This document shows positions 23,443 to 33,873 of a DNA stretch of 64,000 nt, piece by piece. Source of the DNA: Ampelomyces quisqualis (Eukaryota > Ascomycota > Dothideomycetes > Pleosporales > Phaeosphaeriaceae); the NCBI GenBank assembly GCA_018398575.1, contig JAGTXZ010000005.1, positions 372,001-436,000 on the forward strand. Direction: 5' to 3'. Numbering within the stretch: the stretch's first letter is position 1; each line of letters begins with the position of its first letter. The notes beneath the pieces are model-generated. The model did not search any database, was not told where the DNA came from, and saw only the letters and a program-made list of their open reading frames with translations. The translations under genes were made by a program, and so were the position numbers.

Positions 23443-24894
23443 ATGCTTTTGTCAACAGAATGGATAATTCTAAGCATGATCTTGAACGTAGTTACGAAAG
23501 CTTACACACAGTATAATCACGGTATGGCAATCCAACAAACACCTGAGAAGCGTACAGCGCCGGAAGATAGCTCAGGTATTAACAGTCTCATCGCGGCTGC
23601 GAACAAGGACGATCGATTCCGGCTACTTGAAGACGACACTCTACTTGCAGGAAACCTGCAAAACACTATACATCCTGTGCTTGGGTGGTTCGACTGCGAT
23701 GGACCTATGAAGCAGATGCTTCTATTAGCGTCACAATTCTTGACCCACGACTCAACTCTTGTATTCTTCGTTCCTTTGCTTTATGGACGCGAGCTCAAGA
23801 AAACAAACAGCAAAGCCGCCAAAACTTACCTCTCCAATCCTCTTTCAAATTCGCCTAACGCGACACGAGAGCAACTCATCACTGGCGTACGGCAGGCCCT
23901 GCACTGTCTCGCTCATAGCATAGAATTTCGTTTCATGAAGCCCGAGAAGCGCGTATATGCTCGCACACTAACAAAGGCAGTCAGACCCGTCCATACATCG
24001 ACATGCACCACTGGTTTCCAACGGAGGTTGACAGCCGTCATCGAGATCGCTGACCGGCTCATGCATTTCTACCAGAGCGATGATGGCTACAAAGCAAGCT
24101 CTCGTTGTGCCCAATTTCGCCATGATTTTATTTTTGCATCGACCCTTGTCCACGAGATTGTCCATGCTCTCGGTGTTATGCGACGAGGCAACCTCGTTGA
24201 GCCGTGCATCCGCATCAATGACCCTGACCCGGAGTGGGGCTATGCCTGGGAGCATTTTATCTTTGGATGTGTCATCAACCCGCAAGATCGCACTCAGCCT
24301 GGAACGAATCTATTCATGCGAAAGGTATGGGCTGACCCTTCTGTGGCAGAGGATGCTGGAGGTAAGGAGTACAGCGACGTGCCCATGTCATATATTGCAC
24401 AGTGGTTCCGCCAGGAAACATGGGATATTATTGCACGACAAGGCCCAACCGCGATCGCAGCCCCAGCCACACACTTCAAAATTCAATCTTCACGCAAATA
24501 CGGCGCGTGGATCGTCTCAACCGACTGCATAGATATCAAGCCAGATATCGTTGCGCTTCATCAAAAGTGGAAACTGCAAAGTCAAAAGTTCGATGCTAAT
24601 GGCCATCGTAGAGCGCCGGCATCTAAGATCCTGTGGCAATTACAGACTTCAAAAGCATTACAGAGGCCGAATGTCCCGACCCCTGTGCGTATACCTTGGG
24701 AACCAGATGTCGTTCAGACTTGTGCTCAAAATCATGGTCGAAGCGACATATCGCATGTAACCATTTCAAGGACTGTACGTAAGAAGAGAGACATCTGTCA
24801 AGCTATGCCGTCGATTCCAATCTGTAATTTGCGCAAGCGGCAACTCGTAGAAGAAGCAAACCCTAATTCTACTTGCAAGAAGGCGAAGATTTGA
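23443..24894 (+). CDS. Orphan protein with zincin-like HExxH motif
   Basis: One open frame of 483 aa from the ATG at 23443; an alternative start at 23524 (MAIQQTPEKR) would drop a hydrophobic N-terminus that might be a signal anchor or an unspliced intron (a GTAGTT...CACACAG pair exists). The core has FASTLVHEIVHALGV, an HExxH zinc-binding motif (His237, Glu238, His241). WEHFIFGCVINP follows about 30 residues later, with Glu270 and His271 as candidate third ligands. This layout is metallopeptidase-like and resembles uncharacterised fungal proteins with a WEH(Y/F)xFG motif. The C-terminus is basic (KKRDICQ, LRKRQLVEE, CKKAKI) and may be a nuclear signal. No propeptide or named peptidase family is recognisable; activity is inferred from the motif only. 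Confidence 0.7.
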   Translation: MLLSTEWIILSMILNVVTKAYTQYNHGMAIQQTPEKRTAPEDSSGINSLIAAANKDDRFRLLEDDTLLAGNLQNTIHPVLGWFDCDGPMKQMLLLASQFLTHDSTLVFFVPLLYGRELKKTNSKAAKTYLSNPLSNSPNATREQLITGVRQALHCLAHSIEFRFMKPEKRVYARTLTKAVRPVHTSTCTTGFQRRLTAVIEIADRLMHFYQSDDGYKASSRCAQFRHDFIFASTLVHEIVHALGVMRRGNLVEPCIRINDPDPEWGYAWEHFIFGCVINPQDRTQPGTNLFMRKVWADPSVAEDAGGKEYSDVPMSYIAQWFRQETWDIIARQGPTAIAAPATHFKIQSSRKYGAWIVSTDCIDIKPDIVALHQKWKLQSQKFDANGHRRAPASKILWQLQTSKALQRPNVPTPVRIPWEPDVVQTCAQNHGRSDISHVTISRTVRKKRDICQAMPSIPICNLRKRQLVEEANPNSTCKKAKI

Positions 24895-27168
24895 TCTCGT
24901 ACATGTTTAGCGAAATCTCAAACGTGGTTATAAACAGCCTTTGCATCTGCTTGAAGAAAGAATTTCCATCGAGCTGTCGAATTTCTCATTGCATCCAAAA
25001 GATCATATGAAGGTCCGAGGCATGCGGCCAGTTCTGCGAGCTCCACATTGCAGCTCTTCTACTTTATCTCAGCATGTATTGACACTGAACACCACTGCGT
25101 TGTCCGCCCCATGGACTCAGGACTTTACCGATCATTCAGGCTGGTTTATTCGCCAATGTAACGAGGTGCCGATAATCAACACACATCAAGATTATTGCTG
25201 GACGCATCGTGTCGCAAGCTGTACTAGTTCCTCAAGTGCGTTTAGGTGCTGGACAATGGACATATGGGTTTCGACTTGTCCAACAGCGCAATCGGATACC
25301 TACGTATCAACGGTGGGCTTGCAACAAATCGTCTCGTCGCTTGACACAGCTCTTGGCCATGTCACCTTTTGCAGCACATACCTAACCTTTGTCGCCACAC
25401 TGGAAAACGGCACGCAGCAACACCAAAGCTTCATCAATTTCGCCCCTCGAGAAGTGTAACACTCAGCGGTAAGTCGGAACTACGAGATGCGAGATGTACT
25501 ATTTTGGTCGTTCTTCCCACGACATTCGTTCCGGCCCGGGGGTTGCGTCTGACAGGCTTTACACAGCCTCACTGCAGGCTGTTCCATCACTTCCACTCCG
25601 TTACTTCGCTGCATATCTGCACTACAACACCATGTTGCTGATCATGGAACCGTCACCGATGGGTGCAAAACCTACGGGCGAGATCCGTTCTTGGGGAGAA
25701 GGAGCGGCCTGAGATGCAACCCGAGATCGCTCCCTGGGTGGTATTGTGAATGTGCACAATCATCCACGCTCTGCATCGTCACATTTGCCACCTCGTACTA
25801 GGTCATGATCTACACAGCCAAACCAGCTGCGGTTGCGCATTTGGCCCCTTTTCGACATCTCGAATAATCATTGTACACGGACATGAAGGATGGTCAACGT
25901 GTGCAGCGGGATACTTTGCAGAAAGATATCTTGTTGTGGCACCGCGCCCGCCAGGCGAAGCTATCCGCCCCAAACCCTCCCCCGCGCTGGGAGTCGACGA
26001 TGACGGTCTTACAATCGGGTATTTTAAGTTACGATATAGAGTTTGAGTAATGTCTCGTGCTGCAACTGCCCCTCGTGTTTATTTGTGCTGTGTTACACAC
26101 ATAACGATTGTGATGGAACAGATCTCATCTGAATTGAGTCTCTGATGATCTTGACACTATGATTTAGCCATCCCACGATGGTAGTTTTATCTTGAGCATG
26201 TGCTCCATGATCGTTGATCACTTGTCCAGAACCACCCAGCCCTTAGGGACCGTAAGAACCGGCCTGAAAACGGACCTATCAATCCTTTTCGTCCAAGCCA
26301 TGATTGGCAGCAATTTTCCGACGGCTAGAAGCGAGAAGGGCGTGCTAAATTTCATCTGCATGTACTACTACTCCGTTTCTACCAAGATGACATACTCACA
26401 GTGTTTCATGTACGCGGGTGGGACCCTTCCTACTACGCTCATTATTTCCGCTCTACTTCAAGGCTCACTGCGAGGCATTTTTCGGCTAAATTGTACAGCG
26501 CATTACCACCCGCGTGGGAAAACATGTCACTATGCCTATTGGGGTTGTCTCGTCGTACACAATGAGTCGGTAGGCTGGGGCCGAATTACCCCTTTCGGTA
26601 ATTTAAAGTATACAATGTTCCTCTGGATGTGCTTACCCGCACATTTGGGGTATTGTGGGGTCGAAATACAACGCCCTTGCAGTAGTAAAATTTTTACACA
26701 TTCAGGAGCTTTGTGGATGGTTGACAGTCAAAAGTTTTTGCCCACCGCGATGGGGTCATCTACATTCTGTTCTATGCAGGTAGTGGAATAGTAACCGTTG
26801 TCTTAGCTATTTTGCTTGGTGCTACCTGAAGTCGGTTTTAACATCCGCATTGTCTGTCACTAGGGCTGCTTGTGTTGGTTGTGATGAAGACAGTAAGAAA
26901 TATGCTTTCATTTGCAGGTGATGCTGAGTAAATCTTGCTTCGTGTGATTCCAAAATGTCTATTTCGTTCTTCATAAAGCATGGGTTTATCCGTACTCATG
27001 ACAGTAGATATGTACATTGTAAGAATCGGGAGTACAAGGTGGTAATTGTGAACTGAGCCTGAATATCTCGGAGGGACCTTTCAAGTGAGGGTATCAAATG
27101 AAGGGAAAGGAATGTGATGTTACACAGACATGAATTTAGTGAAAATAAGGTAGAGAGACGGTTCCGCA
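24895..27168. other. 2.3-kb gene-poor region
   Basis: No supportable gene. Plus-strand frames of about 170 aa (from 24,941) and 197 aa (first ATG 26,198) are open but have no recognisable domain, biased composition or neighbouring splice logic. I regard them as chance, with low certainty for the second. Confidence 0.35.
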
Positions 27169-28395
27169 TCATCGACTTCGAGTGTTTCTCCACCGAGCTT
27201 CTAGCTCTCTTCCCCTTGCAGATGCCGCCGCTCTCCTCCGGGCATGTGCTTCAGCTTGACTTTGCGCATAGTTGGGAAGCTCCTCATCCCGCTCATCATC
27301 GTCTTCCAGCCCTAACAGTTCCAATTCCCTGCTGACTTCAGCCACGTGCGATGATTCTTGAGATTGTTGTGCTGATAACGGCCGCGGCAAATTCGACGAG
27401 TGCCCTGCTGCAGCTTGGAACGTGAAAGGGGGAGGTTCGTAATTTTGCCAATCGGTTCGAAAATTTGTAGCTCGAGGTGGATTCGACGGAGAATCTTGGA
27501 ACGGGAGAGGAATTGTATCTTTTCCACCTCGTCGGTCGAAGAGTGAGCCTTGGAGCTGAGGTGAACCATTTAGTGAGAACGGATCAGAATCTTCGAGAAG
27601 ACCAGTAGTCGCTTGCACAAACAGAGAGTATTGCGAGGCATCGCTGAAAGATTCGGTAGGTGATAACCACGTATGCGGTCGCGGTATGTTCGACAAATCT
27701 TCCCGCATCGTTGGGCTGGCGACGCTGCTCTCCGCGGGAAATGTGCGAGCGCGTGGCGGCGCAGTATCGAAGTAGGCATTTATCGACGACGAACGCGGTG
27801 GACAGACGAAGTGTGTGGCCTCTGAAGACTGCTGCCAATGTGATGTATATGGCTCGTACTCTGTGGACTCTGGATAGTGTGCTGCTGCTGAGTTGGCGCG
27901 AGGATGAGCTCCTGCTTGTGGCAAGGTCGCGGCCTGGCTATATTCGTACGGTGAACTGGGCATACTCCGGGAATGCGCATGGTGATAAGCATGGTGTGTA
28001 TCTAAACTTCGATTATTGCCTGTCGATAAGTATCGATTATTCGAGATGTAAGGCTGTGGTTGTAGATGGGTAGGGTCTAGATGGCTTGAAGCGGAACGGC
28101 CAAGCAACGAGCGGAAGTAAGCTGGCTTGCGCGTTTTCCTCTCCGATTCGGTCGGTGACAGTGGTAGTGGCTTATTCGTATCGATTGTGGTGAAGATAGA
28201 GGGTATTTCCCCATGAGCTCGCGATGAAGCTGAACTAGTTGAGCCTGTGCCTAGTCGATGCGTCGTGGCTCTGTACGCTGACGGCTCAGAAGGACGAATG
28301 GGCTGTTCTTTTCGCCTTGCGGAGCTCGACATGTTGAACCACAGTTCATCCTCGGTACTAGTTGAACTTCTGTGGGCATGGTGCTGATGCGCCAT
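27169..28395 (-). CDS. Conserved low-complexity protein with C-terminal charged helix
   Basis: A single exon of 408 aa; the ATG at 28395 (MAHQHHAHRSSTSTEDELWF) is the first in frame, since the open frame upstream has no ATG. Most of the protein is Ser/Pro/His/Arg-rich and likely disordered, with possible SP/TP phosphorylation sites (LPLSPTESE, WLSPTESFSD). The end is different and looks folded: SRELELLGLEDDDERDEELP, then a NYAQSQAEAHARRRAAASAR helix and an acidic-basic tail. That terminal block would be the best search query. No membrane segment or catalytic motif. I do not recognise the gene; composition suggests a regulatory or scaffold protein. Confidence 0.7.
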   Translation of the reverse strand: MAHQHHAHRSSTSTEDELWFNMSSSARRKEQPIRPSEPSAYRATTHRLGTGSTSSASSRAHGEIPSIFTTIDTNKPLPLSPTESERKTRKPAYFRSLLGRSASSHLDPTHLQPQPYISNNRYLSTGNNRSLDTHHAYHHAHSRSMPSSPYEYSQAATLPQAGAHPRANSAAAHYPESTEYEPYTSHWQQSSEATHFVCPPRSSSINAYFDTAPPRARTFPAESSVASPTMREDLSNIPRPHTWLSPTESFSDASQYSLFVQATTGLLEDSDPFSLNGSPQLQGSLFDRRGGKDTIPLPFQDSPSNPPRATNFRTDWQNYEPPPFTFQAAAGHSSNLPRPLSAQQSQESSHVAEVSRELELLGLEDDDERDEELPNYAQSQAEAHARRRAAASARGRELEARWRNTRSR

Positions 28396-30816
28396 GGTAT
28401 TTTGCGCCTCCTCCTTCACTAAGTCGTACCCAATTTAAACAAAGAGAGACCCCAAAGCTATTGCTAATGCGACGGGTGGGGATATGTCACGAAGGTTGTA
28501 GTTTGCGAGTGAGGTCGAAATGGTTATCAAGCAGGCATCGGGTAGCATTTCAAAGTTCTTATTTTCCGTATGCCGAAGTGTAGTGAGGCTGGAGCTGTAC
28601 GCCGGGTTTTGCAGGGGGGGAGAAAGCCAGACAGAACGATATCCGTGGAAGGAGGTGTGCGAACGCTACCGTAGATGCAGCTTTGTGGCTTGCGCTACTG
28701 CCCAAGGCGGTATCTAGTAATTAAAAAATGCTAACGGCAGTTGTTCCAAGGCTGGAGAATCTCCGAGATGGTGGTATTCAAGTGTAGGGCAGGCTGATGT
28801 ATATGACGAGGCTAGCTGAGCATGCAGCGAGGTCTGGAGGCGCAGGGTTGCGGCGAGCGGTCTGCATCAAGGATCAACAAATACAGACCATGAAAGGGTT
28901 CTCCTTGTGGATGGGATTACGGAGCCCTTTGTGGTTCCATGCAACATGATTACCAGGTGGACGGACACGGGACAAGAGCTGATCCTTGAAGGCATGCTTT
29001 TTACACAAAAGTCAGTGCGGACTAGGTCGCTTCCAAGCTGCCCGAATTTTTGGCCTCAATTAAACGAGTCCAAGGAGTCTGGTCGGCCTAAGGAGTTGGA
29101 CCATAACTCGAGCGAGGCTCGAGTTTGTTAGCAAGAGAAAGACGCGATACTGTGCAAGACCTAAGATGTGGTCCTGGCGCAGCAAGGCGTGCCATGCTCA
29201 AGATGGTACATGATCACTTGAGCAGACGGGGAATTAGAGCGTTTCTTCTCAGGCCTTACTGGTCGCACTTCTGCGCTTAGCATTGCGAGCCCTCGAATTG
29301 AGCGGGTGGCGACGTCAAACAAAAGGAGGGAGGGGCAACATGCGATGAAAGAGCATGTGCACTGCCCCGCCTAATTATAGGAGCGCTAGGCTGCATTCGC
29401 GATAACCCCTGCCTTTTTACCCTTCACTGTGAGCGACGTGACACACGATGTCGGGACCATTATTGACACTGCTGATACTTCTAGCGCAGATGGACCATAC
29501 GACGCCACAAGACTTGAAGACGCCTCAGCCGCTTTGACATGACTACCGTACAAGTAGTGGTCAACAATGCTGATGCCACATCTCACCGCTCATAGATCAG
29601 CCCAAGAGCATTTGGGAAACAAATACATCATTGATGCGCTAGATCCACCACGCATTCCTACACAGTAGCTTCCATGCAATCTCGCTGGAAGCTATTGTCT
29701 CGAGTCAGGGACTCATGATCAAAGCATCCTCCAAGGAGATTTAATGGGTTGCGGTAGGCCTGAGCTCTCAGGCTTCCAAGATTAAGTTCCCAAAAAGGCC
29801 GTGAGAATGCTCTGTGCCTTTCCAGGAAGGCAGCCTACCACTAGCAACATGTTCCGATTCACTCACAAATTGCATAACAAGGGGATCGGATTTTACTGGC
29901 CAACGTGATATCACGTCAAGATCTGCAAGTTCACATTAGGTCGTGGCCAACTGCCGAGCTGTGCGTCTCTGATCTCTACAAAGCATGACAGAGAAGTCTT
30001 GTGCGGCGACTCGGTTTCCTTATAGTTACAGCGATCAAGACACTGTTCCTTTTATGCCTTCATGTCGAGATTCGACATAAAACTCCACTCTTGAAGCAGA
30101 CGATGCAGAAAAAGTACTGCCAATCAAATGCCGCGTTGCTCGCGTTCCAGTCTTGAATTTTCACTGTGACGGTTGTTGAGCTTTCACGTTGATGTCGTTC
30201 CTTCGCATTACAGTTGCGCTTAACGTCGCGGGAGAAGTTGTGACAGCTATGGTATGAATCACCCTTGACACAGCCTTACATAGAAATGCGCAAAGCTAAC
30301 ACAGTGCCTAAGTATTTGATAAGCCCATTGGAAATGATGATTACCTACCTACTACGAGTGGCAAAAAAACCCGCACTTGTGTCCGTAAGTGGTCCACGCG
30401 CAATGTTCCATCAACGCCCCTGGGGCCTGGAGAAGGTGATCCGCACCGACTTTCGCTAGGGGACAAGAAGTGCGAAACTTTCCTTAGAAAAGCGAAAAGT
30501 CTTTTAGTTACATGTGTGAATAGAATATCTCAGGCCAGCCGACACGCCCGGCGTCACTCCATGCCTCAGGCATCCCTCAGCTGACAAGCATCTGCCATCT
30601 GAGTCTTGCCGAGCCATCATCTCAGCCTCGTTTCACATTGTTTCGGGCACTAGAGAAAATCCTATCATACTGGACGCCGAATCATAAGCCGGAACACCAA
30701 CAAAGATTCGTTGCGCAGCCTTGCCCTCGTGCGCTGTCTCTTCTTACAAAGTTCGATCCTCCCAAACAAAACTAGCATACTTATTACTCCCTCCTGTTCT
30801 TTGCCCGGAACAGCTT
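28396..30816. other. 2.4-kb gene-poor region
   Basis: Promoter of the minus-strand gene at the left, then sequence with only short frames on both strands. I see no tRNA, repeat family or coding exon that I can support. Confidence 0.35.
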
Positions 30817-31660
30817 TTAGATGACCATGTTCGCCGACCATGCATCCGATCGATCGTCGAACTTAATCGCCTTTTCGCGCAATCCTCCCACCCGTCGAGA
30901 CTCCAACTCTGATGCCAACATATTTCTTGCAACGATCGCGTATTGCGAATCAAAGAAAATGGCAATCAAATTGCCAGCAGATCCAAGCACATACAGTATC
31001 ACAGAAGCAGTTTCGTGGACAAGATTCACCTACTCATACACCCAGAACCCCTGTGTGTACCGCTTCGGATATGCAAGCCCAAGGTAGACGGACAAGACCA
31101 GCACAAGGACAGACAAATGCGTCACAGGCGGCGCCTCAGTTGCCGACAACAATTTCCAAACCTGCGAAGACGCTGTTCAGTCCGTGTACCGAGATGTGGA
31201 TCCACTGCGCAAACGTCCCCAATAGCCATCCCGAATTCATCGGCTCCCAAACACAACGGTAACGAGGAACGGGAAGCTCGAGTAGTAGAGACTCCGCGCA
31301 AGTTGGAGAATTCTAGGCCAGTTGTGAAATCAACTCTGTTGTTCGAAAGGCGTACATGAATGTACGCACGCTTGCCACGAGGAAGTAGAACCCCAGCAAC
31401 CAGATGGTAAGGTACGTGAAGAAACTGAACGACTGGCCGATCGCTGCGTGGCACTGCTGGATGGTGTAACTATCGATATCGACGTCTTTGAGCTTAATCG
31501 TTGCAGTTTGGTGCACGAGCCAAGCATAACATATAATTATAATTGTGAAGCTATACAACTCAAAGAGCGCACACATACCAGCAAGAACAAGCGACGAGAA
31601 GAAATGCGAGCAGACGAGAGCGTAGATGGGGTCGAAGCCATGCGTGGAGTCGACGTCTCA
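30817..31660 (-). pseudogene. Broken multi-pass membrane protein gene (FAR-17a/AIG1-like type, tentative)
   Basis: Fragments in three frames, read right to left on the minus strand, line up as one membrane protein. They are: GFDPIYALVCSHFFSSLVLAG with a following hydrophobic span; SFSFFTYLTIWLLGFYFLVA; then, after a shift near 31,315, LARSLYYSSFPFLVTVVFG; after another shift near 31,240, NSGWLLGTFAQWIHISVHGL and NSVFAGLEIVVGN; after a third shift near 31,140, APPVTHLSVLVLVLSVYLGL and YTQGFWVYE; an in-frame TAG; then VILYVLGSAGNLIAIFF. This order and the motifs (FTYLTxW, HxLNSVFA, LGLAY...TQGFxVY) match a six-span fungal membrane family that I associate with FAR-17a/AIG1-like proteins. The gaps between pieces are too short for introns, so it looks like a pseudogene. 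The true 5' end is not resolved. Confidence 0.6.
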
Positions 31661-32726
31661 GGCAGGATGTAAGAGACAAACAGAGACAAACAAAGCAAGT
31701 GTGAGAAAGACGGGGAGAATTGATCTTTGTTGTTATGAAGCGCTTCTTATATGCCGAAAAAAAAACCAGAGATAAAACAACCGGTCTCGCACTAACCTAA
31801 ACCGACAGAGGAAATTCAAGCCATGTTCTACATCCCCACGTCCCATCCGTCCAGTCTCTAGCACGCCAATGCCCGTCATCTCAAGCCACACACCATCCAC
31901 ATCCTCCCAACAACGCCAAATCCGCGTCTTATCCACCCGCCTCACCGCCGCTCTATGAAGCCCGCTCCTCACTCCAGCCATACAAACGCCTATAGCAACA
32001 CACTTTGCGCCAGCCTCATCACACCATCCACCTCTCCAGCAACGCACGAATGCTTACCACAATGCCGCGACCGGTACGTAAGACACTTTTCCCACGCAAG
32101 CGAACAAAAAGCACTGCCTCATTAGCCGTCGGTATTGGCGCTTGAATGTGGAGCCCGAGGATATTTACCTTGGTCGTATTTCTTCTACCAACAGGAGCTG
32201 ATAGACGAAGCTTTGTTTTTTAACTTGCTAGGGTGTATATGGTAAAAGGCTAGTGCGAAATTGATTACATGTCCAGCTCTGTGAGGCGATTTTGCTGTTT
32301 GTTAGGTTGGTAGTTTGCTGGGCATGGGAAGGATTTGGATGTTTTTTAGTGTTTTCATAGATGGAATGATTCTGGCTGTGCTGTATAATACCATGTACTT
32401 AGAATAAGCTATTGGTTCTCGTTCTAGAGCAAAAGGAATTGTGGTATTGAGGTACAGGGCAATGCGGGCTTGTACATGTTCTGTTGGAGTAGGCCCGAGT
32501 GGCTCTGAGAGAACTCAAAGTAAGATATGGCATGGTCGGAAAAGTACTCTGGAAAGTTTCACACCAAGGCATTCAACACAATACGTCTATTTCACTAGTA
32601 GTCAAGCATTTGTGAAACCTCAATTTGAATCCCCCGAAGAGTTAAAACCTGGGATGGAAGAGACAAGATTTTCCTTAATTACAGAACAATATGTCATTTT
32701 ACCCCAGCATTCAACTTCAGGTAAAA
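31661..32726. other. Intergenic region
   Basis: About 1.1 kb. It may contain a lost first exon or promoter of the broken membrane gene (a splice-donor-like TTGTG/GTAAGC lies near 32,055 on the minus strand), but I cannot place a start. The 131-aa plus frame at 32,441 looks like chance. Confidence 0.35.
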
Positions 32727-32978
32727 TCAGCCATCGCTCTCTGAAACCGAAGACAGAGGAGAGCTCTCCTCTTCGACCACTTGTCCGTCCACAGGCGACA
32801 GCGTGTGTGAGCCAGCATAGACCGCAGGCGACGTAGCTATCGCCAACATCTGCTCGCCACCATACACAGGCCGGACTGTCTCAGGCGACACCATCCTTGA
32901 CGACATACCACTCCACAGTTCCGGCAGTCCATCACTCTCCCCTCCCATCCTTGACCTCGGACTAGCCGTTGAGCCACT
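32727..32978 (-). other. In-frame open tail after the TAG stop of the upstream gene
   Basis: Directly after the stop codon the same frame continues as SGSTASPRSRMGGESDG, then LPELWSGMSSRMVSPETVRP and an acidic end (QVVEEESSPLSSVSESDG), closing with TGA at 32727-32729. Its Ser/Pro/Glu composition matches the preceding protein. It could be a C-terminus cut off by a recent nonsense change, a read-through extension, or an assembly error. Confidence 0.45.
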
Positions 32979-33873
32979 CTACAGCCATGGCATTCCATAG
33001 CTCTCTTCCTTCACTCCAGCTCGATGCTCGTCCTTGATCCTCATTCCCGCGCTCGCAAATCTCTTACTTGATTCCTCCTCCTCATACACGGCAATACCGG
33101 GACGTAGATGGTCTCTCGGCCTCGCGCTCCAAAGCACACGATCCCACTTCCTCTCATCAACCCACAACCCCTCACAAACACCCTTGCGCTTCACTTCGTT
33201 ACCGTTCTTAAAGTACATTTCGCTCGCGCGCCACGCGGTATACGGCGGGCCTTCGTCTTCCAGCTTAATCGCACTCGGAGGCGGTAGAAATCTTGGTTCG
33301 AGACCAGGCACGTATAGGCGCTGGAGGCGGGTGCGCGGGGATTGCGAGGCGATATAGCGTTCGTAGGCATGGTGGAGAGGCTCACTATATGAGATGCCGT
33401 CCATTAGTACAGGGAAGATTTGTGGAGAGGCGTGAGAAACATGGGCAGGCATACAGGTCTTGGTCGTGCGTTACGAGTAATCCGTCAAGTCGTTCGATCC
33501 GCCCAAAAGGCTGGATATAATGCCTCTGAAGCCACATCACAAACACGTAATCACTTGCGCGTGCAGTCAGGGATAAGTACTCCAACATGTCGATTATAGT
33601 CCCGCCCGAGAGGACTCCGCGGGGCCAGCGCCTTTCGGCGTTTTGGCGCAGTGGCGGCGGGTGTGCTGGTGGATTGTCTCCTGGCTCGAGTGTGGGAAAC
33701 GGCTCGTCTTTGATCATGGGGGACCACGTGGGATGTTGAGCAATGGAAGAGCTAGAATTGGAGATGGAGCGCGGGTGCTCTTGGGATGTATTACTTCCGA
33801 AGAAGGGGTTGTAGATGCCCGCTGCAGCGTTAGAGTTCTGGGGACTGAGGGGAAGGGAGTTGGCGGAAGACAT
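32979..33873 (-). CDS. Uncharacterised fungal protein, 274 aa, possibly truncated by a stop
   Basis: Exons 33455-33873 and 32979-33384 (minus). A 70-nt intron (GTATGC, branch TACTAAT, ATATAG) joins VTHDQDL to EPLHHAYERYIA. Without this splice the two halves sit in different frames. N-terminus: Ser/Asn-rich MSSANSLPLSPQNSNAAAG, then IKDEPFPTLEPGDNP. Core: PRGVLSGGTIIDMLEYLSLT, YVFVMWLQRHYIQPFGR and, in exon 2, RLQRLYVPGLEPRFLPPPSA. The C-terminal part holds several short KEE/KDE motifs (IKLEDEG, MRIKDEH, VKEES), which look like sumoylation consensus sites (psi-K-x-E/D) and suggest a nuclear regulator. No DNA-binding domain is visible. The stop at 32979-32981 is followed by 83 further coding-like codons in the same frame. 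Confidence 0.65.

Noticed and set aside
24941..25459. Plus-strand frame of 172 aa after the zincin-like gene
   Set aside because: Composition is not protein-like beyond chance, and it has no motif or conserved start.
26192..26791. Plus-strand frame of about 197 aa
   Set aside because: No recognisable domain, mixed composition, no supporting splice or promoter feature; a chance frame is likelier, though not excluded.
33290..33310. tRNA-like B-box (GGTTCGAGACC)
   Set aside because: It lies in a coding exon, with no matching A-box or cloverleaf around it.
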